This document shows, piece after piece, positions 33,320 to 47,600 of a DNA stretch of 64,000 nt (positions are counted from its first letter, which is position 1; each line of letters starts with the position of its first letter). A program made the translations under genes and the position numbers. The notes beneath the pieces were generated by a model. The model was not told where the DNA came from, did no database searches, and saw only the letters and a list, made by a program, of their open reading frames with translations. This DNA is from Sciurus carolinensis (taxonomy: Eukaryota > Chordata > Mammalia > Rodentia > Sciuridae), in the NCBI RefSeq assembly GCF_902686445.1, contig NC_062213.1, positions 61,198,991-61,262,990 of the forward strand, given 5' to 3'.

Positions 33320-36235
33320 ATTTTCCATTACAACTGTTCTCAGGCTTCTGCTCACAGGTTCTCAAGTTTTTAGAACTTTGCTCTATTTCAAAATTGTTTT
33401 AGCTATTTTATGTCTATTTCACTTTCACTTAAATTTAATTTGTCAGTTTCTATTTAAAAGGGAAGAAGACTACTGGGATGTTGATTGGCACTTTATCAAA
33501 TCTACAAATACATTTGGGGAGAATGGACTTCCTAACTATTGAGCTTCCAATCCGTGCATACTGTATATCTTTCTATGTAGGTCTTCTTTAAAACCTCTTT
33601 TCTTAGTATTTTTTGCAAGATTCCTTAGGATTTTCTATGTAGACAATCATGTCAGTTAAAAATAGAAAGTTTTTCTTCTTTTCAATTTGATGCCTTTATT
33701 TCTCATAGTTGAATTATTTTCTGATTAATATACCAATAGAAAAATGAACAGAAGTGATGAAATTAGATATATTTGCCCTATTCCCAATCTACAAGCTGGA
33801 AACTTTCCACTAAGTATATTATCTTTGGCTTTTTCATGGATATATTTATCAGGTTAAAGAAGTCCTTCTATTCCTACTCTGTTGAATGTTTTTATCTTGA
33901 ACATGTGTTGAATATTATAAAAATATTTTTCTGCATTTACTGAGATGGTCATGTGTAAATCTTATTCATTTAATTTGGGTAATTACAGTATAATTTTCAA
34001 AGATTAAACCAAGCTTGCATTCCTTAAATAAACTCTACTTGGCCATAATGTATCATGTATATTTTTTGTATATTAATGAACTCAATTTGCTAATATTTCA
34101 TTGAGAATGTTTTAATCTATTTTCATGAGGAATATTTGGTCTCTGAATTCCTCTCTTGCAAATCTTTGTTAGATTTTGGCATCAGGGTTACACTGGTCTC
34201 ACTAATTTTGGAAGCATTCATTTTTCTTTTTTCTGAGAAAGTCTGTGTATGTAATGACAGAAATTACAGATGAACATATAGAGGACTTGAGGGTCCTTTG
34301 TAGAAAAAAATTACAAATTAAATGTCTTCAATAGATCCATGGCTATTCCAATTTCCCACTTCTTCAGTTACTCTTGGGAAATTGTGTTGTGCTTCATTTA
34401 GCTAATTGACACAATTGGTTTTAACATTTCTTAATTTTTCCACTAAAATCCATAGACTATGCAATGATATTCCTTCTCTTGTGATGTTGATAGTGTATAG
34501 ATCTCTGTTCCTTGATTTGTCTTATTAGAGTTTATCAATTTTGTCCTTCAAGAAATGAATTTTGAACTTTGCTAATTTTTCTGTTTCTATATTATAAATT
34601 TCTGCACTGATAATTACATATTCTGTTTGGGGCTTAATTTACACTTCTTTCTGCAGCTTTTTAAATGGAAATTTGCATCAAAACTATTGTTCATTTCATA
34701 TTATATACATGCTTCAAAATATCATACTGAACTCCATAAGTTTGTACAACTATTATGCTAATTAAAAAATGTTTTAAACCTTCCTTCTTCCCTTCTAATA
34801 TAGGCATTTAAAGATATAAATTTCCTTTTGACCATCACCTTTGCTGTAGCCCATAAATTTTTAAATGTTGTGTTTTCATTAACATTCAAATCAAAACATT
34901 TTCTTATTCCTTCAGGGTTTCTTCTTTCAGACATGACTTACTTAAACCTGTATTATTTAATTTCCAAATATTTGGGAATTTTCTAAATATTTTGGTTATT
35001 TTTTATTTTGTTCTGCCATGGCTATATTCTGTAATATGAAAATCTTTGGAAATTTACTACAAATTGTTTTATGGTCTAGTATATATATCTACCTTAATGA
35101 ACATTCCATATGCACTTGAAAAGAATATTCCACATTTACTAATAATGTTCTTAGTCAATTAGCTCAAGTTAGTTGATAGTGTTCTCAGATCTTCTAGACC
35201 CAAACTAAATTTGTCTACTTCTATTAATTACTGAATGAATGGTGATGATATCTTCGACTACTTTTTCTATCAGTTCTGTCAATTCTGGCTACATAAATTT
35301 TGAAGGTATGTTATTAGATGAGTATATATTTATAGTTATGTTTTCCTAGTGAATTATTCCTTTTGATTTATAAATGTTCATCTTTCAACTGCTTGTCATA
35401 AAGTCTACCTTCTGAAATTCATATAGCCACAAAAAGCTTTCTTGTGCTATTTGCCTGGTATATCACTTTACATACACTGATATTCAATTTATGCCTTTAA
35501 AGTGCATCTCTTATAGACAGAATATACCTGTGTATTCCTATGGATCTGATTTGATGATCTCTGACCTATAACTGGAACATTTTACCTTTAATGGTATTTA
35601 CATATAATGCCATTATGAGTATGTGTTTTCATATACAGTCTTACTATTTGTTTTCCATTTGTCCCTTCTTTTCTTGGTTGTGCTCTTTCATTGGTATTTT
35701 ATTTCTATTTATTCTATTGGTTTCTCAGCTTTTTTTAAATTAATTTTTGGTTTTATTCCAGAGCTAACAATGCATTCTTAGCTTATCAGAGTCTATCTAG
35801 AATCAAATTTTTATTGCTTCAGGCTGGGGATACAGGTCAGTGGTAGAGGACTTGCCTAGCACGTGCTAGGTCCTGGGTTCAATGCCCAGTACACAGGGGA
35901 AAAAATTGTACTACTTCACACCTAACACCACTTCCTTCTTCCCACTTGTTACTTTACTTTGGACATATCCCTCCTGACACTGATACTACACTTCACAAAT
36001 CTAATAGCTATGAAACTCATCTGCTGAATTTTTCGCTTCAGGTATGGTACTTTTCTATAGAACTTCCATTTGCTCTTTTTCAATGTTTTTCTCTGAGATT
36101 TCCTGTGTGTTGACTCAATCAGAGTACATTTTCTTTTAATTCTATGAGGAAAAATATTTGTTAACCACTTTAAAGTATTTGCTAAATCCCACATTTGGGT
36201 TATGTCTTTGTTTCTATTTACTAATATTTTTTATT
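33320..36235 (-). mobile_element. Old L1 (minus strand), ORF2 region
   Basis: On the minus strand the order of L1 ORF2 is seen. The endonuclease side lies at high coordinates: TAGACAGAATATACCTGTGTATT near 35,515, and TTTAATTTCCAAATATTTGGGAATTTTC near 34,955. The reverse transcriptase side lies at low coordinates (GAACAGAAGTGATG near 33,748; CTTTATCAAATCTACAAATACATTTGGGGA near 33,491). It is heavily mutated, with no open frame. A later ID SINE sits at 35,820. Confidence 0.75.
35820..35908 (+). mobile_element. ID-type SINE
   Basis: GGCTGGGGATACAGGTCAGTGG...CTTGCCTAGCACGTGCTAGGTCCTGGGTTCAATGCCCAGTAC is an ID head with A and B boxes; a short A-rich tail follows. Confidence 0.85.
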
Positions 36236-36522
36236 GACTATCATCCACTACTTTTGCTTGTCTAGTAATTTTTAACCATCTACTGGACACTGTTAGAGAC
36301 TAGATTCTATTATCTTCCTTCTGAAAACTGTTAATTCTTATTCTAGTAGAAAACTCACTTACTGGATAGGTCTGGTTTTATGTTTTGTTTTGTGGAGAAC
36401 ATGTAAACCCAAAGATGTTTCCCATGTACTTCTAACTCAGCAGGCATCAACTTCCAAAATATGTCTCCTCTGCAGATTTTGTCATGATTTGGTTTTAGGC
36501 GTTGTTGCAGTGGGTAGAGAGC

Positions 36523-36752
36523 AATGATACTCAATTAGAGATGATTTTCTCCCCAAGTGACATTTGGCAATATAAGACATTTGGGGTTGTCACAACTAGG
36601 ATGGAAAGCATTACTAGTACTCAGTGGGCAGAGGCCTAGGATGCTGGCAAACACCCCACAACACACAGCACATCCCCACACAAGAAATTATCTGGCCCAC
36701 ATTATCAACAGTGCCAAGATTAAAAACCCTTGTAAACCTTACTCTAAAGTCC
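36523..36752 (+). mobile_element. MER20-type hAT DNA transposon
   Basis: GACATTTGGCAATATAAGACATTTGGGGTTGTCACAACTAGGATGG...GGCAGAGGCCTAGGATGCTGGCAAACA...AGTGCCAAGATTAAAAACCCT follows MER20 closely in order. MER20 copies carry regulatory sites in placental mammals; nothing here shows activity. Confidence 0.75.
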
Positions 36753-38530
36753 AGACCTTACTTCTACCAGGGTAGATTAACGAGGTTTTGAAGTCTTCTA
36801 CTCTACCTAGAATGAACCTCCCATGACTTTCAGTATTATTTCATGTCTAATATCTCTAGTAAGTTGCTCTCTGATAAGCCTCATGTAGCCTTGCTCTCCA
36901 GATGCTTTTTCTTGTTGAGAGGGTAACATCACAAGGGAATGAGTGGAATAAAGAGAATTTGTGGCTATTTTTACTATTTAGCCACTTCTACTTTTAGTAC
37001 TAATAATTATTAGCATCTTGCAATTTCTTACTGCAAACATTTGTTATGCACTAATACAGAATCTCTGAAAATATGTCCTTTATTATGATGTGTACTTAAT
37101 GATTTTATGGGTAATATTATTAAATCTCAAAATACAGTTTAATCTGATAGAAAAAGCTATGCTTATACATGCTGACCATACGCCTGAAAATTTATTTAAG
37201 AATTATACATGTAAATATGAATATTACTGCTACCTAACCCTTTGCATTATGTTTCACTGACATCTTTATATTTTTACCCTTACTACTGACTTTTTATATT
37301 GAAAGAGTTTAATGACAGCATATTGTAATCAAGGATCCCAGGTATAAGTAATGTGTAAAGTAAAAGTCTGAAGAAACTTTTAATTTTCCAAAGAGAGTTT
37401 GATAAGGTACTGTGAATGAGGAATACCACTCCACTTGAATCAAAGAGCGCATCAAGGCCCATCATAGGCACATTTTGTCTCAAGTTCTTCATGGTTTGGT
37501 TTCTCTACCTGGAGGCCTGCACCATCTCACTACCTTCTCGCCTGTCAATCCCTCCTCCGCACTAAAATAAAAATCCACACCTCAACTCAGATGCAAGTGA
37601 TAGGGATATTGCTTTCATCAACGCACCACCTTTCCAAACCATGAAATAGTTCTCTCCCTCTCCCTTCATTTTCATAATTAAAACACAATCAAAACAAAGT
37701 ATCCTCACACCAGAAATGACGTTTCCTCACGTGGTTTAGAATCTACTACCCTACCTAGAAAAACACAATTGTGCTCAAGTATTAGAAAAGCAAGACATTC
37801 TGAAATAAGTAGAGATAACAAAATAAATGGGTCAACATTCAGTGAATAACATAAAGATTATGTCTGAATACTGATTTATTGCATTAATTTGATTTTGCTT
37901 TTACCATAGTACTTTCTTTTCTGGAGCAGACTATCAAATATTCACTTGACTTTCCATAGATGTTAAGTATTCTTGCCTTTTGTTTTTGTTTGTTAACTCA
38001 GAAAAGACAAGCTTTTACATATACTTAATTTACTCAGTTCAGTGTAAAAGAAAAACAGTATTCAATTTCTATTTCATAAGAAAAATAGCAAAACTTACCA
38101 AGGCTAGAAATATAGATAGTAATCTGGATAGTCATAATCCATACTGCGTGAAAGGAAAAAAACTATCAAAAATATAAATCTAAGAGTAACATATAAAACC
38201 TACTAAACATGTAACAAAACTCTTTTGCAAAGATAAATACTTGCTTAGTGTTCAACATGTGCATGCTCACACTGGCTGCAAAAGAGCTACTTTAATAATC
38301 AGGATCAATATGTTATTCCTTAGGTCGCCATTTGTTTTAACCATAAAATTGCACCTATTTCAATGAATCAGGTAATGTTAATGTTTTCAGAAAAATATAT
38401 CCTATAACTAAAAATTCCGAATACTGAAATTGTTATTTTACCCTTTCTAATTGCATGATGCAATAATTTTAAATTAAAAAGAATAATTTCCAGAAAGATG
38501 ACAAAATGAGTACTTTATCTTAGAGTTCAT
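36753..38530. other. Gene-free stretch downstream of GDAP1
   Basis: AT-rich sequence with no recognised gene or repeat. It may include the far end of the GDAP1 transcript if a distal poly(A) site is used. Confidence 0.5.
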
Positions 38531-38531
38531 A

Positions 38532-41296
38532 TTTATTTTCCAATTACTTTTATTAATCTTAAGCAGAAGAGCATCTTGATCTCTTTATGACATTCAACAA
38601 CACCAAGATTTAGAACTCTGGTGTCAATAACAGTAATTACTAAAAATTAAGCAAGCAATTTACAAGTATTTGATATTCAAAAGTATTTGCAATAACAATA
38701 AAATAGTGTGTTAAGACATAAATAGCCAACATAGCTTTAGTACTTTAGGCATTTTCTATTAATACTCATACAAATTTTGGAAAATGAGAAGCGCAATGGC
38801 TATTCACCAATAATTATGAAAAAGAAAATATGTAAATGTATTTACCTAATATTTTCAACTTTAGCTTGACATTCTGTGATGCTGTTATCACTTACAAAAC
38901 ATTAGAAATCAATATTACATTTGCCTCAAGCTTTTTTTGCAGATGAATAATCTTGATGAAGATGCCCTCATTTCAAAAACTAAGGTCATTAATGTTTTAT
39001 CTTCCCTTCAAATATTTCAGAAGGCTGAACCTGAAGAACTCCTAATCTTAGACCATTAGATGAACAGTGACATCTAGTGGTCATTATATCACAGAGATGT
39101 TTTTTAAAACATGTATCCATGAAACAAGTGAAAGTACTAGATGTCTCACCTTTAATATTGACACATGTATCTCCAATGAAACTGTGTAAGAAAACTGCAA
39201 ACACTTGCTAGTAGATTCCTTATGATTCAGTAATATATACTAAATGAAAAGCCAATATTAGGCTTCCAATATTTATTCTTAACAACCCTTTCACAGGAAA
39301 GTGTCCTTTGCCGATTTTTATAAAACTCCACTTTTATTTATGTCTCAATTCTTGTTTCAAACAGAGTGTCACATAATTCTGAAATAGGAACTATTAAATA
39401 ATTGATTCTATGGCTCTTTTGAACACATGGATTGGAATGTCCCAGCAACAGACAGACTCATACATCCCATGTAACATCACACTGATGTGAAAAATTAAGA
39501 CATTATAAAAGCTGCATGTGCACTGTTGTGGGGCTGAATTCACTCTGGAGGTGTGATTGACTTTTTGTAAACTGGGAACATCCCTTTTGTCAAGTTTTTC
39601 TAATACAACTAGATCGTGGAATGGAAAATAGAATCAAAATAGAATTACAGAATAGCTTTACCATCAAAAGGTCATTCCTTCCCAGGTATGACTTCTTCCT
39701 GCTCATGAAAGTCAGTACATTCTCTGGTTATTTGCACAGCCCAGCTGAGACAGTCCACACCAGCTTTCGTTACTCACTAGAACCTTAACTCATCATCTCT
39801 GCACAAGTTACCCACCATGCACCCAAAACTGTTCCCAAGGCCTTGATGGTCAGTCCCAGAGAAACTACCTTCCTGTCACCATGAAAGATTTTTCCTGAGC
39901 ATATCAACGTTGCAGGTTTTATGGTTGTTCTGGGGACACACTGGGGCTATCTCTTCCAAGTGGACTAAGGTATCCCCCAAAGAGACTAGATTTACATGGA
40001 TGAATATAGGTCGGTATCACTCGCTATATATTTCATGTACCCTAAATCGACTGCCAAGGATTAAGGCTCTATCTTTCTCTTTCTCTTCAACTTCTTAAGG
40101 CTTTGTTGATGATCCTAAAGAGATGAAAGGTCTAAATAACAGTTGTGTGTTGATGCACCAGCCTTCCCAAATGAAGAATGAACATGTCTGGCCCTCATCA
40201 AAATGTCCATTACCCATCAGCATGCCATGCTACTGATTACCTGGGACATTCAGCTACATATCATTTATGTGCATGAAGAGGGCCCAAGAGGTCAAGACCC
40301 CAGATCTGGATACAATGGTCCACAGAAGTAATATCTCACAGGTGCCACTGAATTGGGGACCATGAGGAACCATTTTAACATCACTTAAGATAAGTAAATG
40401 CTAGACAGACATGTTCCAATGGGCATCTCATACTCATGTATATAAATAATAATTTAATATTCATAAAACAATAAGCATGTTCATAAGTATTCAAGGTCAA
40501 ACGAGATGCTATGTACGTAAAGTCTGGGGTTCTCTCCAACCCATAACCCCCAGCAACTTCCCAGTCTTCTTGTCTCAAGAGTTCTCAGTTACAAGAGTGT
40601 ATGTGTGGGTGGTGGCCACAAGAAGTTAAATGTGATGTTTACCAAGGAGACAGGCAGCCATGAGTGATAGTGAAAGCAACTGGAGATCAGAATCAACTGC
40701 TCTACCCTATGTAGATTTCATTTTCCTGTTTTTCCTTCTCCTTTTGCCTCCCTTATTTCTGCCTGAAGCTAGATGGGTAGAATGAAGCAGTGCTACACTC
40801 TGTTGCTGTCTGGACCTATGTGTTAGTAGAGAATTTCCCCAATTTCTCCTGTTACAAAGATGACTTCTGAGTTCCAGGGGAAGATACTCTTAACAACTCA
40901 ACACAGTAGGTTCAGACAGTCTCAAATGAAGAGCTATGCATGGTCATGGGCTATTATTACTGTCTGCTCATAATAATAACCTTCTCCCCCAAAATAATTC
41001 AAAACTTGAACTGGCATTTTGGTTTTAAGATCGATTTTCTACCTGTCAGTATTGACATATCTTAACCTTTCACTTATCTTAAGAATGGATTAATTTAGGT
41101 TTGCAAATAAGTCATCTCACTTACCAGCCTACAAAAATATTTTTATAACCTCCTCTCCCCACACAGACTACTCAAAGAGTAAAGTAAAGTATGCTTTTTA
41201 CTAGTTGCCCAGGACAATTCGTCACTGGGTCTATAAGAGTGGACAAGGGTCTATCTGAATGGTTGGATGAGCTGCCACCACCATATCCCAACAAGC
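38532..41296 (-). other. GDAP1: Probable GDAP1 3' UTR
   Basis: This continues exon 6 beyond the TAG at 41,297-41,299. Candidate polyadenylation signals (AATAAA on the minus strand) are at 39,333-39,338, 39,272-39,277 and 38,532-38,537. Which one is used cannot be told from sequence alone, so the lower boundary is a guess. The segment at 41,201-41,232 is repeated exactly in intron 3. Confidence 0.4.
41201..41232. repeat. 32-bp repeat, copy in GDAP1 exon 6 3' UTR
   Basis: The segment starting CTAGTTGCCCAGG and ending TCACTGGGTCT is identical to 44,102-44,133. Flanks do not match beyond a few bases. Confidence 0.9.
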
Positions 41297-41679
41297 CTAG
41301 AAGTAATTTGGTCTGGGTCTGAGTGCTAATATCATGCTGCCAAGTCTCTTTCTGAAAAGCATAAAAGCAAAATATCCCATTCCTGCAAGCAAACCAACCA
41401 CAAGGGTGGTGCCAAGAACTTTTGGGGCCCTTTTCTTGGCCACCCGGAATGCTGTTGGCAGCACTGCAGAGATTAATATATTGTTGACATGTCCTAAAAC
41501 CTTGTTAAATGTTTTTCTCTTCAAGACACGCTCATAATAGGTTTCCAAGTTCGGTCGCTTTCCATTTCCCCAATTTCTCCTTGCAAACCCCAGGAACTTC
41601 AGTCGATGCAATGTGACAGCAAGTGAGACATCTGCCAGGGTGAAGGCTTCTCCGCAGAGCCAAGGCTGGTGACCCTCTT
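41297..41679 (-). CDS. GDAP1: GDAP1 coding exon 6 (codons 232-358, stop TAG)
   Basis: The acceptor is GATTAG|AAGAGG. It encodes the GST C-terminal motif (CGEAFTLADVSLAVTLHRL; Ala here where I recall Ser in the human protein), an amphipathic hydrophobic segment (about 290-310), the single membrane anchor 321-340 and the basic tail ending RPRPNYF. The tail anchor directs the protein to the mitochondrial outer membrane. Confidence 0.97.
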
Positions 41680-44600
41680 CTAATCAGAGAAAGGGACATT
41701 AGAGAATTAGAGGCAAGTACTGTATAGACAAACTCTACATGGTAACTGTAGTCTCAGCCCTAAGGGTAAGTTTGAGTGGACCAAAAGATGAAGGCTGGGG
41801 TATATATCCCAAGCTAAAGGAGATTTGTTTAGACATCTGTCAGCCACCTAAGTCCCTAAGTAATATTGGAGTCACTTGAGCTTAAAGTCTTTCTATCATT
41901 TTGTAAAGGCCTCAGAAATTGAAAGCTTGTGAACCAAAGGCATTAACAGATACTTCCTTCTGGAAGGAAAATGCAGGTGTGCCTTAGAAATATCCATAAA
42001 GTTAAGCTTCAAACATTACTCAGGGGCTATCGCTTTAGTTATAGTAAGCCCTCATTATCCACAGGCTCCACCCCCAGGGATCAAAAATATTTGAAAAAGA
42101 AAACTACATTTGTACTGAATGTGTACGGATTTTTCTTTGTCATTATTTCTTAAACAATAGAGTATAATAACTGTTTTAATAGCATTTACATTATATTACA
42201 TATTATAAGTAATCTAAAGTATCTCAAGATAATTTCAAGTATACAGGAGAATGTGCTTAGGTAATGTGCAAATACTGTATCATATTATGTAAGTGATTTG
42301 AGTATCCATGAATTTTAGTGCCCTCAGGGGTCCCAGACCCAATCCCTCATAGATACTGAGAGATTATTTAAAGCAGATGAGAGTTCCTATTATAAGCAGG
42401 TTTCAGGAAATGTGGTCTCAATTCTGTCATCAGAGTAACACAATGGTCCATGTGTATACACCTGGATGATGGCTTAGTCCTAAGTTCACAGGTACAACAC
42501 ATGGATGCTCACCAGCCAGCCTACAGATACACACATGCAGGTTCCCACTTTATACTTTAGATTGAAAGATGTTTCCCTACTGAAGGGAAAAACCAGAAGG
42601 GCATGCAAGTAATTACTCAGGTTATTCAAACAAACTAATTAAAAATGTGTAGAACAAGTTAGGAAGGAATCTCTCAACCACAATTGAAATGGTGCAGAAA
42701 AATCCTTCATGTAGACTGAGTTACAATTAGATACCTGAGTTTTTCTCAGAGCAACAGCACTTTTGCTATCATAATTAAAACTGCCCATGAATAACAATAA
42801 AAAACAGATTTCAAACAGAACATGTTTGATGAGACCTGTGAGTGCTCCTGTAAGTACTCCTGATGTTAAAACAAGAAAAAGAATACAAAGAAGAACCTAC
42901 CTGGGGTTTCTTCATTTCTTCTTTGTAACTCAGTTTCAACCTGATCCAAGACCTTCTCCAACTCATCAAGAATTTTCTTCAAGTATTTGACATTGTCATG
43001 ATCAAGCAGCTTTGACTAATTAATAACAAAAGAAATAAATTAGGTAGGTTATCTATGCCTACAAAAAAATTACATAGCAAAAATTAGATAGAAACTCTCA
43101 TAGACTTGGAACCTATTTATTTTAGACAATGGAAAAAAAATAGAAGAACTTTGTCAAAGCCAGCATGAAAACATCACAAGACTAGACTAGAACCAGATCA
43201 CTGGCAATTCCTGGGTGACCAAATGACCGGGGAGGTCAAAGACTGTGAGGCTCACAGAGTCTCCTCTTATTCCACACTCAAGAATCAGTTTGAGCAGGCT
43301 TGAATGAATGAATGACCCATGGGTTAGGAGCAAAGCAGAAGTCTGAGTGGAGAGTAAGGACAGCAGCTGTGTGCACAGGCATTTCTCCTGAGGAGCTCAG
43401 TTAGCTAAGAGGGTATAAAGGAAGATGGAAGCCGAGGGAGAGTTGGGAGTGCTGCTGTTTGTTACATCTGTAATGAGAGAGAGGCTTCCATGTGTTGATG
43501 GGCCACGGGGAAAGAATCAACAGAAAATAAAAGGAAGTGCTGCTCCTTATCAGGGGGTAAAGCAAGCCAGCGTGACATGTAAAGGGACACGGGCCTAGCA
43601 AAGCTTTATTTTATAAAATCTTCCAAGGCAACAAGCATGCTCAGTATCTGCTTCCTAAACCATTGTCAATTGGTTTAACTAGCTAATGTAGCACAGAACA
43701 TTTTTTTCTAAAAGCAAAGCATAAGCCACAGGTAATGTGCGCTGGTGAACTGCAATATTTAACAGAAGACATTCTGCAAACAGTGGGTGTCAATTGCAAA
43801 CAGCCTGGTCGCTTACCTTAAGCCGCTTCTGTTTGGCAATGTATGCCTCTTGTAAATCAGGGTTTTCTTCAGCAAGTTTCTTTAATTCAGACTCTGTGTT
43901 ACCAATTTGGCCTGATAACAGAAGCATTTTTGAAGTTAGAAAAGTATTCTCTCCTTTCTACACCAGACATAAGGGGAAGTGGGGAAACGCTATGGTGAAG
44001 GCATGAGCTCTGGGGCTGGTGCCTGTCCCTGCCTCAGAAATGCCCCGTTTCTGCCTCAGTCTCCTCACCTTCAGGACAGAGCTAATGACATGGAGACATG
44101 TCTAGTTGCCCAGGACAATTCGTCACTGGGTCTGTAACATGACAGAGCTAGCTACCACACAGGCTAAGGACTGAGCAGCTTCCAGAGAGGCACTCAGAGC
44201 AAGGCCTGGCACATGCCAGTGCTCCATGCAAGTGAACTGTTCTCCCTTCCCACACTGAGTTTCCATATGAACTTCTTATGTGAAGACAAGAGAAAAAGAC
44301 TTATTTTTAAAATATTGCTAACTATAGGTGATAGAACTGTAGTCAGAATATGTGTTTCAAATCATATAATGAGTACTTATGAAGAGAAAGAGCAGGGACG
44401 AGAAGAAGGGGGAAAGCAAGAAGAGAGGGAGAGGGAAGAGAAGGGGTGTCAAAGGAAGAAAAATAACGTGTAAGAGAATGATACAGGCAAGGTATGACAT
44501 GGTGGGAAAACATGGCTTCTGCATTTACAAGTCCTGGGCTTGAGTGTTCCTAGTCAAAGACCCCTGAGTTTGACCACCATCACCATCCTGGTCTTCCTAT

Positions 44601-47600
44601 CCCCAGTCACCTGCATTACAGAGCACACCTCTTTCTGCTCCACTTCCCATGAACTGACTTCCTCTAGCCTCATGGCAGAAGGAAAGGAGAGAGCTGCATG
44701 ACACAACTCGACCTCAATAAATCTCCAATCACTGACTCCAGAGGTGATGCTTAGACACCATCTGATCCAGCTCCCTCACACTATGAGATGACAATTGCAA
44801 GACCAGAAATGTAATAAATGTAATTACATCTGTTGATAATCTGGGTAGATTCCAGTTTTTCTGACTCCCAGTTCATCTGTTTATAAGAACATGTAATGTT
44901 CTCTACTGTCACACAGGTCACTCTTACAGAATTTTATCCAAGCTTGGCCCTCAAAGTCAAGAGCTGACAAATTGGGGCCCACAGACAATAAATATCTGGA
45001 TGAATAGCAGAAGCACAGATGAATCTGACTGGTTCTTGGATCGATCCAGAATATGCATGTTTACCAATCTCTCAATGACCATGCTAAGTCTCAAAAACAA
45101 ATCAAAAGATAACTTCAGACCAAATTCCAGGTCTTTAAAATTTTTACATACTGCGAATCCTTGTGGTTGCATAAGCTGGGATCATGGAGTCCACAGTCAA
45201 CTCAGGGTGTAAAATGCAGCCATGTGTATAGGCATCCATTGGCAAGGAGTCAAGGAGCTCTCGGTAATGTTGCACTCGCGGATAATACATGCTTCCTTTA
45301 TCAGGCATTAACCTGGGTGTCCTTTCTAAAATACACAAATGTAAACAAAAATATTGAAGAAAAAGTTACAAATGTTACATCCAAATCAAAAACCCTCAAT
45401 CCTCATCATTAACATTTCAATATTATAAAATTACATTTAAAAGATGATGTCCCCAGTCCAGACAATTTGAAATTGCCTGCTGCATGGACCAGATTCCAAA
45501 CCACAATCACGCTGACATCCTCTCACTTCTCCACTTTGCAAACTGCTGCGGAACCCTCAAGGTCCAGTTCTTTACCACTTGCTCCATGAAGCATGCCCCA
45601 ACCTCCTGCAACTGTCACCCATTGACTAGCTCAGGTGTGCCTTCCTCTACATGCCCCTAATACAGTGCACATACTCTGTTACAGTCATTATCACCCTGTA
45701 AATAGTTGTATCTTTTTGCCTCGTGAACGTCTTTTGGACAAGGAACTATGATCCAGGTCACACATTTTTGGCCCTCCATAATTGAATGAATACTCATTAT
45801 GGGAAGATAATCAACCAACACCAAGAGTGACCCTACTAATACTATGTGAATATGAAATGACAATCTGAATGAAACAGCAAAAGCCATTGCTCATATACCA
45901 CAGTTGCACTTTCCCTAGGAACATCTAATAATTACCTCTGGAAAGTGGATTCCACCTTCATCTTCACTTGCAGGCGGGTTAAAATCTAGACTGCAGACTC
46001 TTTGAAGGCAGAAACCATACATATACATTGTTCTCTGTTAAAACCCCAGTGCTTAATATAATGTTTGACACAGTAGGTGCTCGATAATTTATAATTAATT
46101 AATACTTTCCCAATTTCCAGTTATTTTAGAATATTGGAGTCAAAGAAGGAAGTTCTGAAGTAGTCAGTGAAGACACTGAGATATGGAGACTGAGAAGTTC
46201 TCCCAGGATTCCACAGCTATTTAGAGGCAGAACAAGAACTGAAGGCATCTGGCTCCAGTGAGATGTAATGCTCTATTTTATCATACTATCATAACATCTT
46301 CAAAGGGTTCACATTTGAGAAACTATCCAGAAAGAATAATGGTGAAGGATGTGACCAAAGGTCAGGAATATGTCCCCTCAGAATCATTTCTTACTCTGTT
46401 TCTTAAATCATCCCTGAAAAGCTACCAACCAGTTTATTCTACCTAGTGAAAGGAAGAGCCTCAATGTTCTTTATACACTGATTTTTTAGTTTGCATTATC
46501 TATTTAATTTGGAATCCTTCTGAGCATCTCATACTCATTCATAGACTCTGATGATTCATAGTTGTTTGCCATCAACAAAGCATTTCAGGCAAGATCTCTT
46601 AATGTCTGACCAAGCAGAATAAGCTTTTTAAGCTAGTGGGCTATTTCTGAATAAAGAAGATAGATTACTGTTCAAACCATCAGACAAATGTCTAATTCCC
46701 TGCTGGAGAGTCCAACACTGAAGGCTGTATTAGAATAACCATGAATAAAGAACAGCTACATGTTGCTCCTCCAAAAGATTACTACACCAGAACATATTTC
46801 AATACTGCCCCACATGGGAAAAGGGCAGGTAAGCCACCTATGCCAAAGTCAGGCTCTCAACACCAAAGATCTTACAATTAGCTCCTTGGGCTGACTTTTT
46901 AGGACCTCAACAGTGAATGTGAGATGCACCAGGACCCAACTAAAGCATGGTAGTTGTTTCCATGTAGACCACAGACCCCCCAGGCCTTGAAATCCTAAGG
47001 AATTTTTAGCCTCTCATTTGCCAACAAACTCTTTTCAAAATAATAGTGTTCTTAAATGCATAAAATACAAGACATAGGATTGCAAAAAAAATTACATTGA
47101 AATATAGTCATCAAAATAATTTTAAATGAAAATACTAATATGCATGCCACTTTAACACATTAACAAGATCTAACAGCAGGGCTAATAACTACCCTAATTA
47201 AAAAATATTAAGATATCTGTAATAATTTAATATGCCCATGAATGGATCTGAATTTAATTGATAACAAAGCCATAGGCACTCCCGATATTGCTATGGATTA
47301 TGCCTAATTGGTAATAGAAGGAAATGATTAATTCCTGTTAGAAATTAGTAAAAATAAAGTCAACTTTTCTCATCTAAGATTTCGAGTCACCTAAATTCTA
47401 CTCCTAAACTGTTAAGGGCAAAGTTTTCAACATATGGAGGAAGGATCCTTTGGGAGGATCCACAAAATCAAAGCTATTTTTAATAGCAACGACATGCTGA
47501 GATGTTGATTACTTTTTCATTCTTGCTCTTTCTTGAGTGTAAGGCAGAGTTTTCCAGAGGCCACAGGAAAGGTGATTACTACATCATTTTGACAACTAGT

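Noticed and set aside
33066..33542. 158-codon open frame on the plus strand
   Set aside because: No recognisable domain, and its last part overlaps the antisense L1. Composition looks like chance in AT-rich DNA.
44213..44473. 86-codon frame with a Glu/Arg-rich end
   Set aside because: It lies in GDAP1 intron 3 and the charged end is a purine simple repeat.
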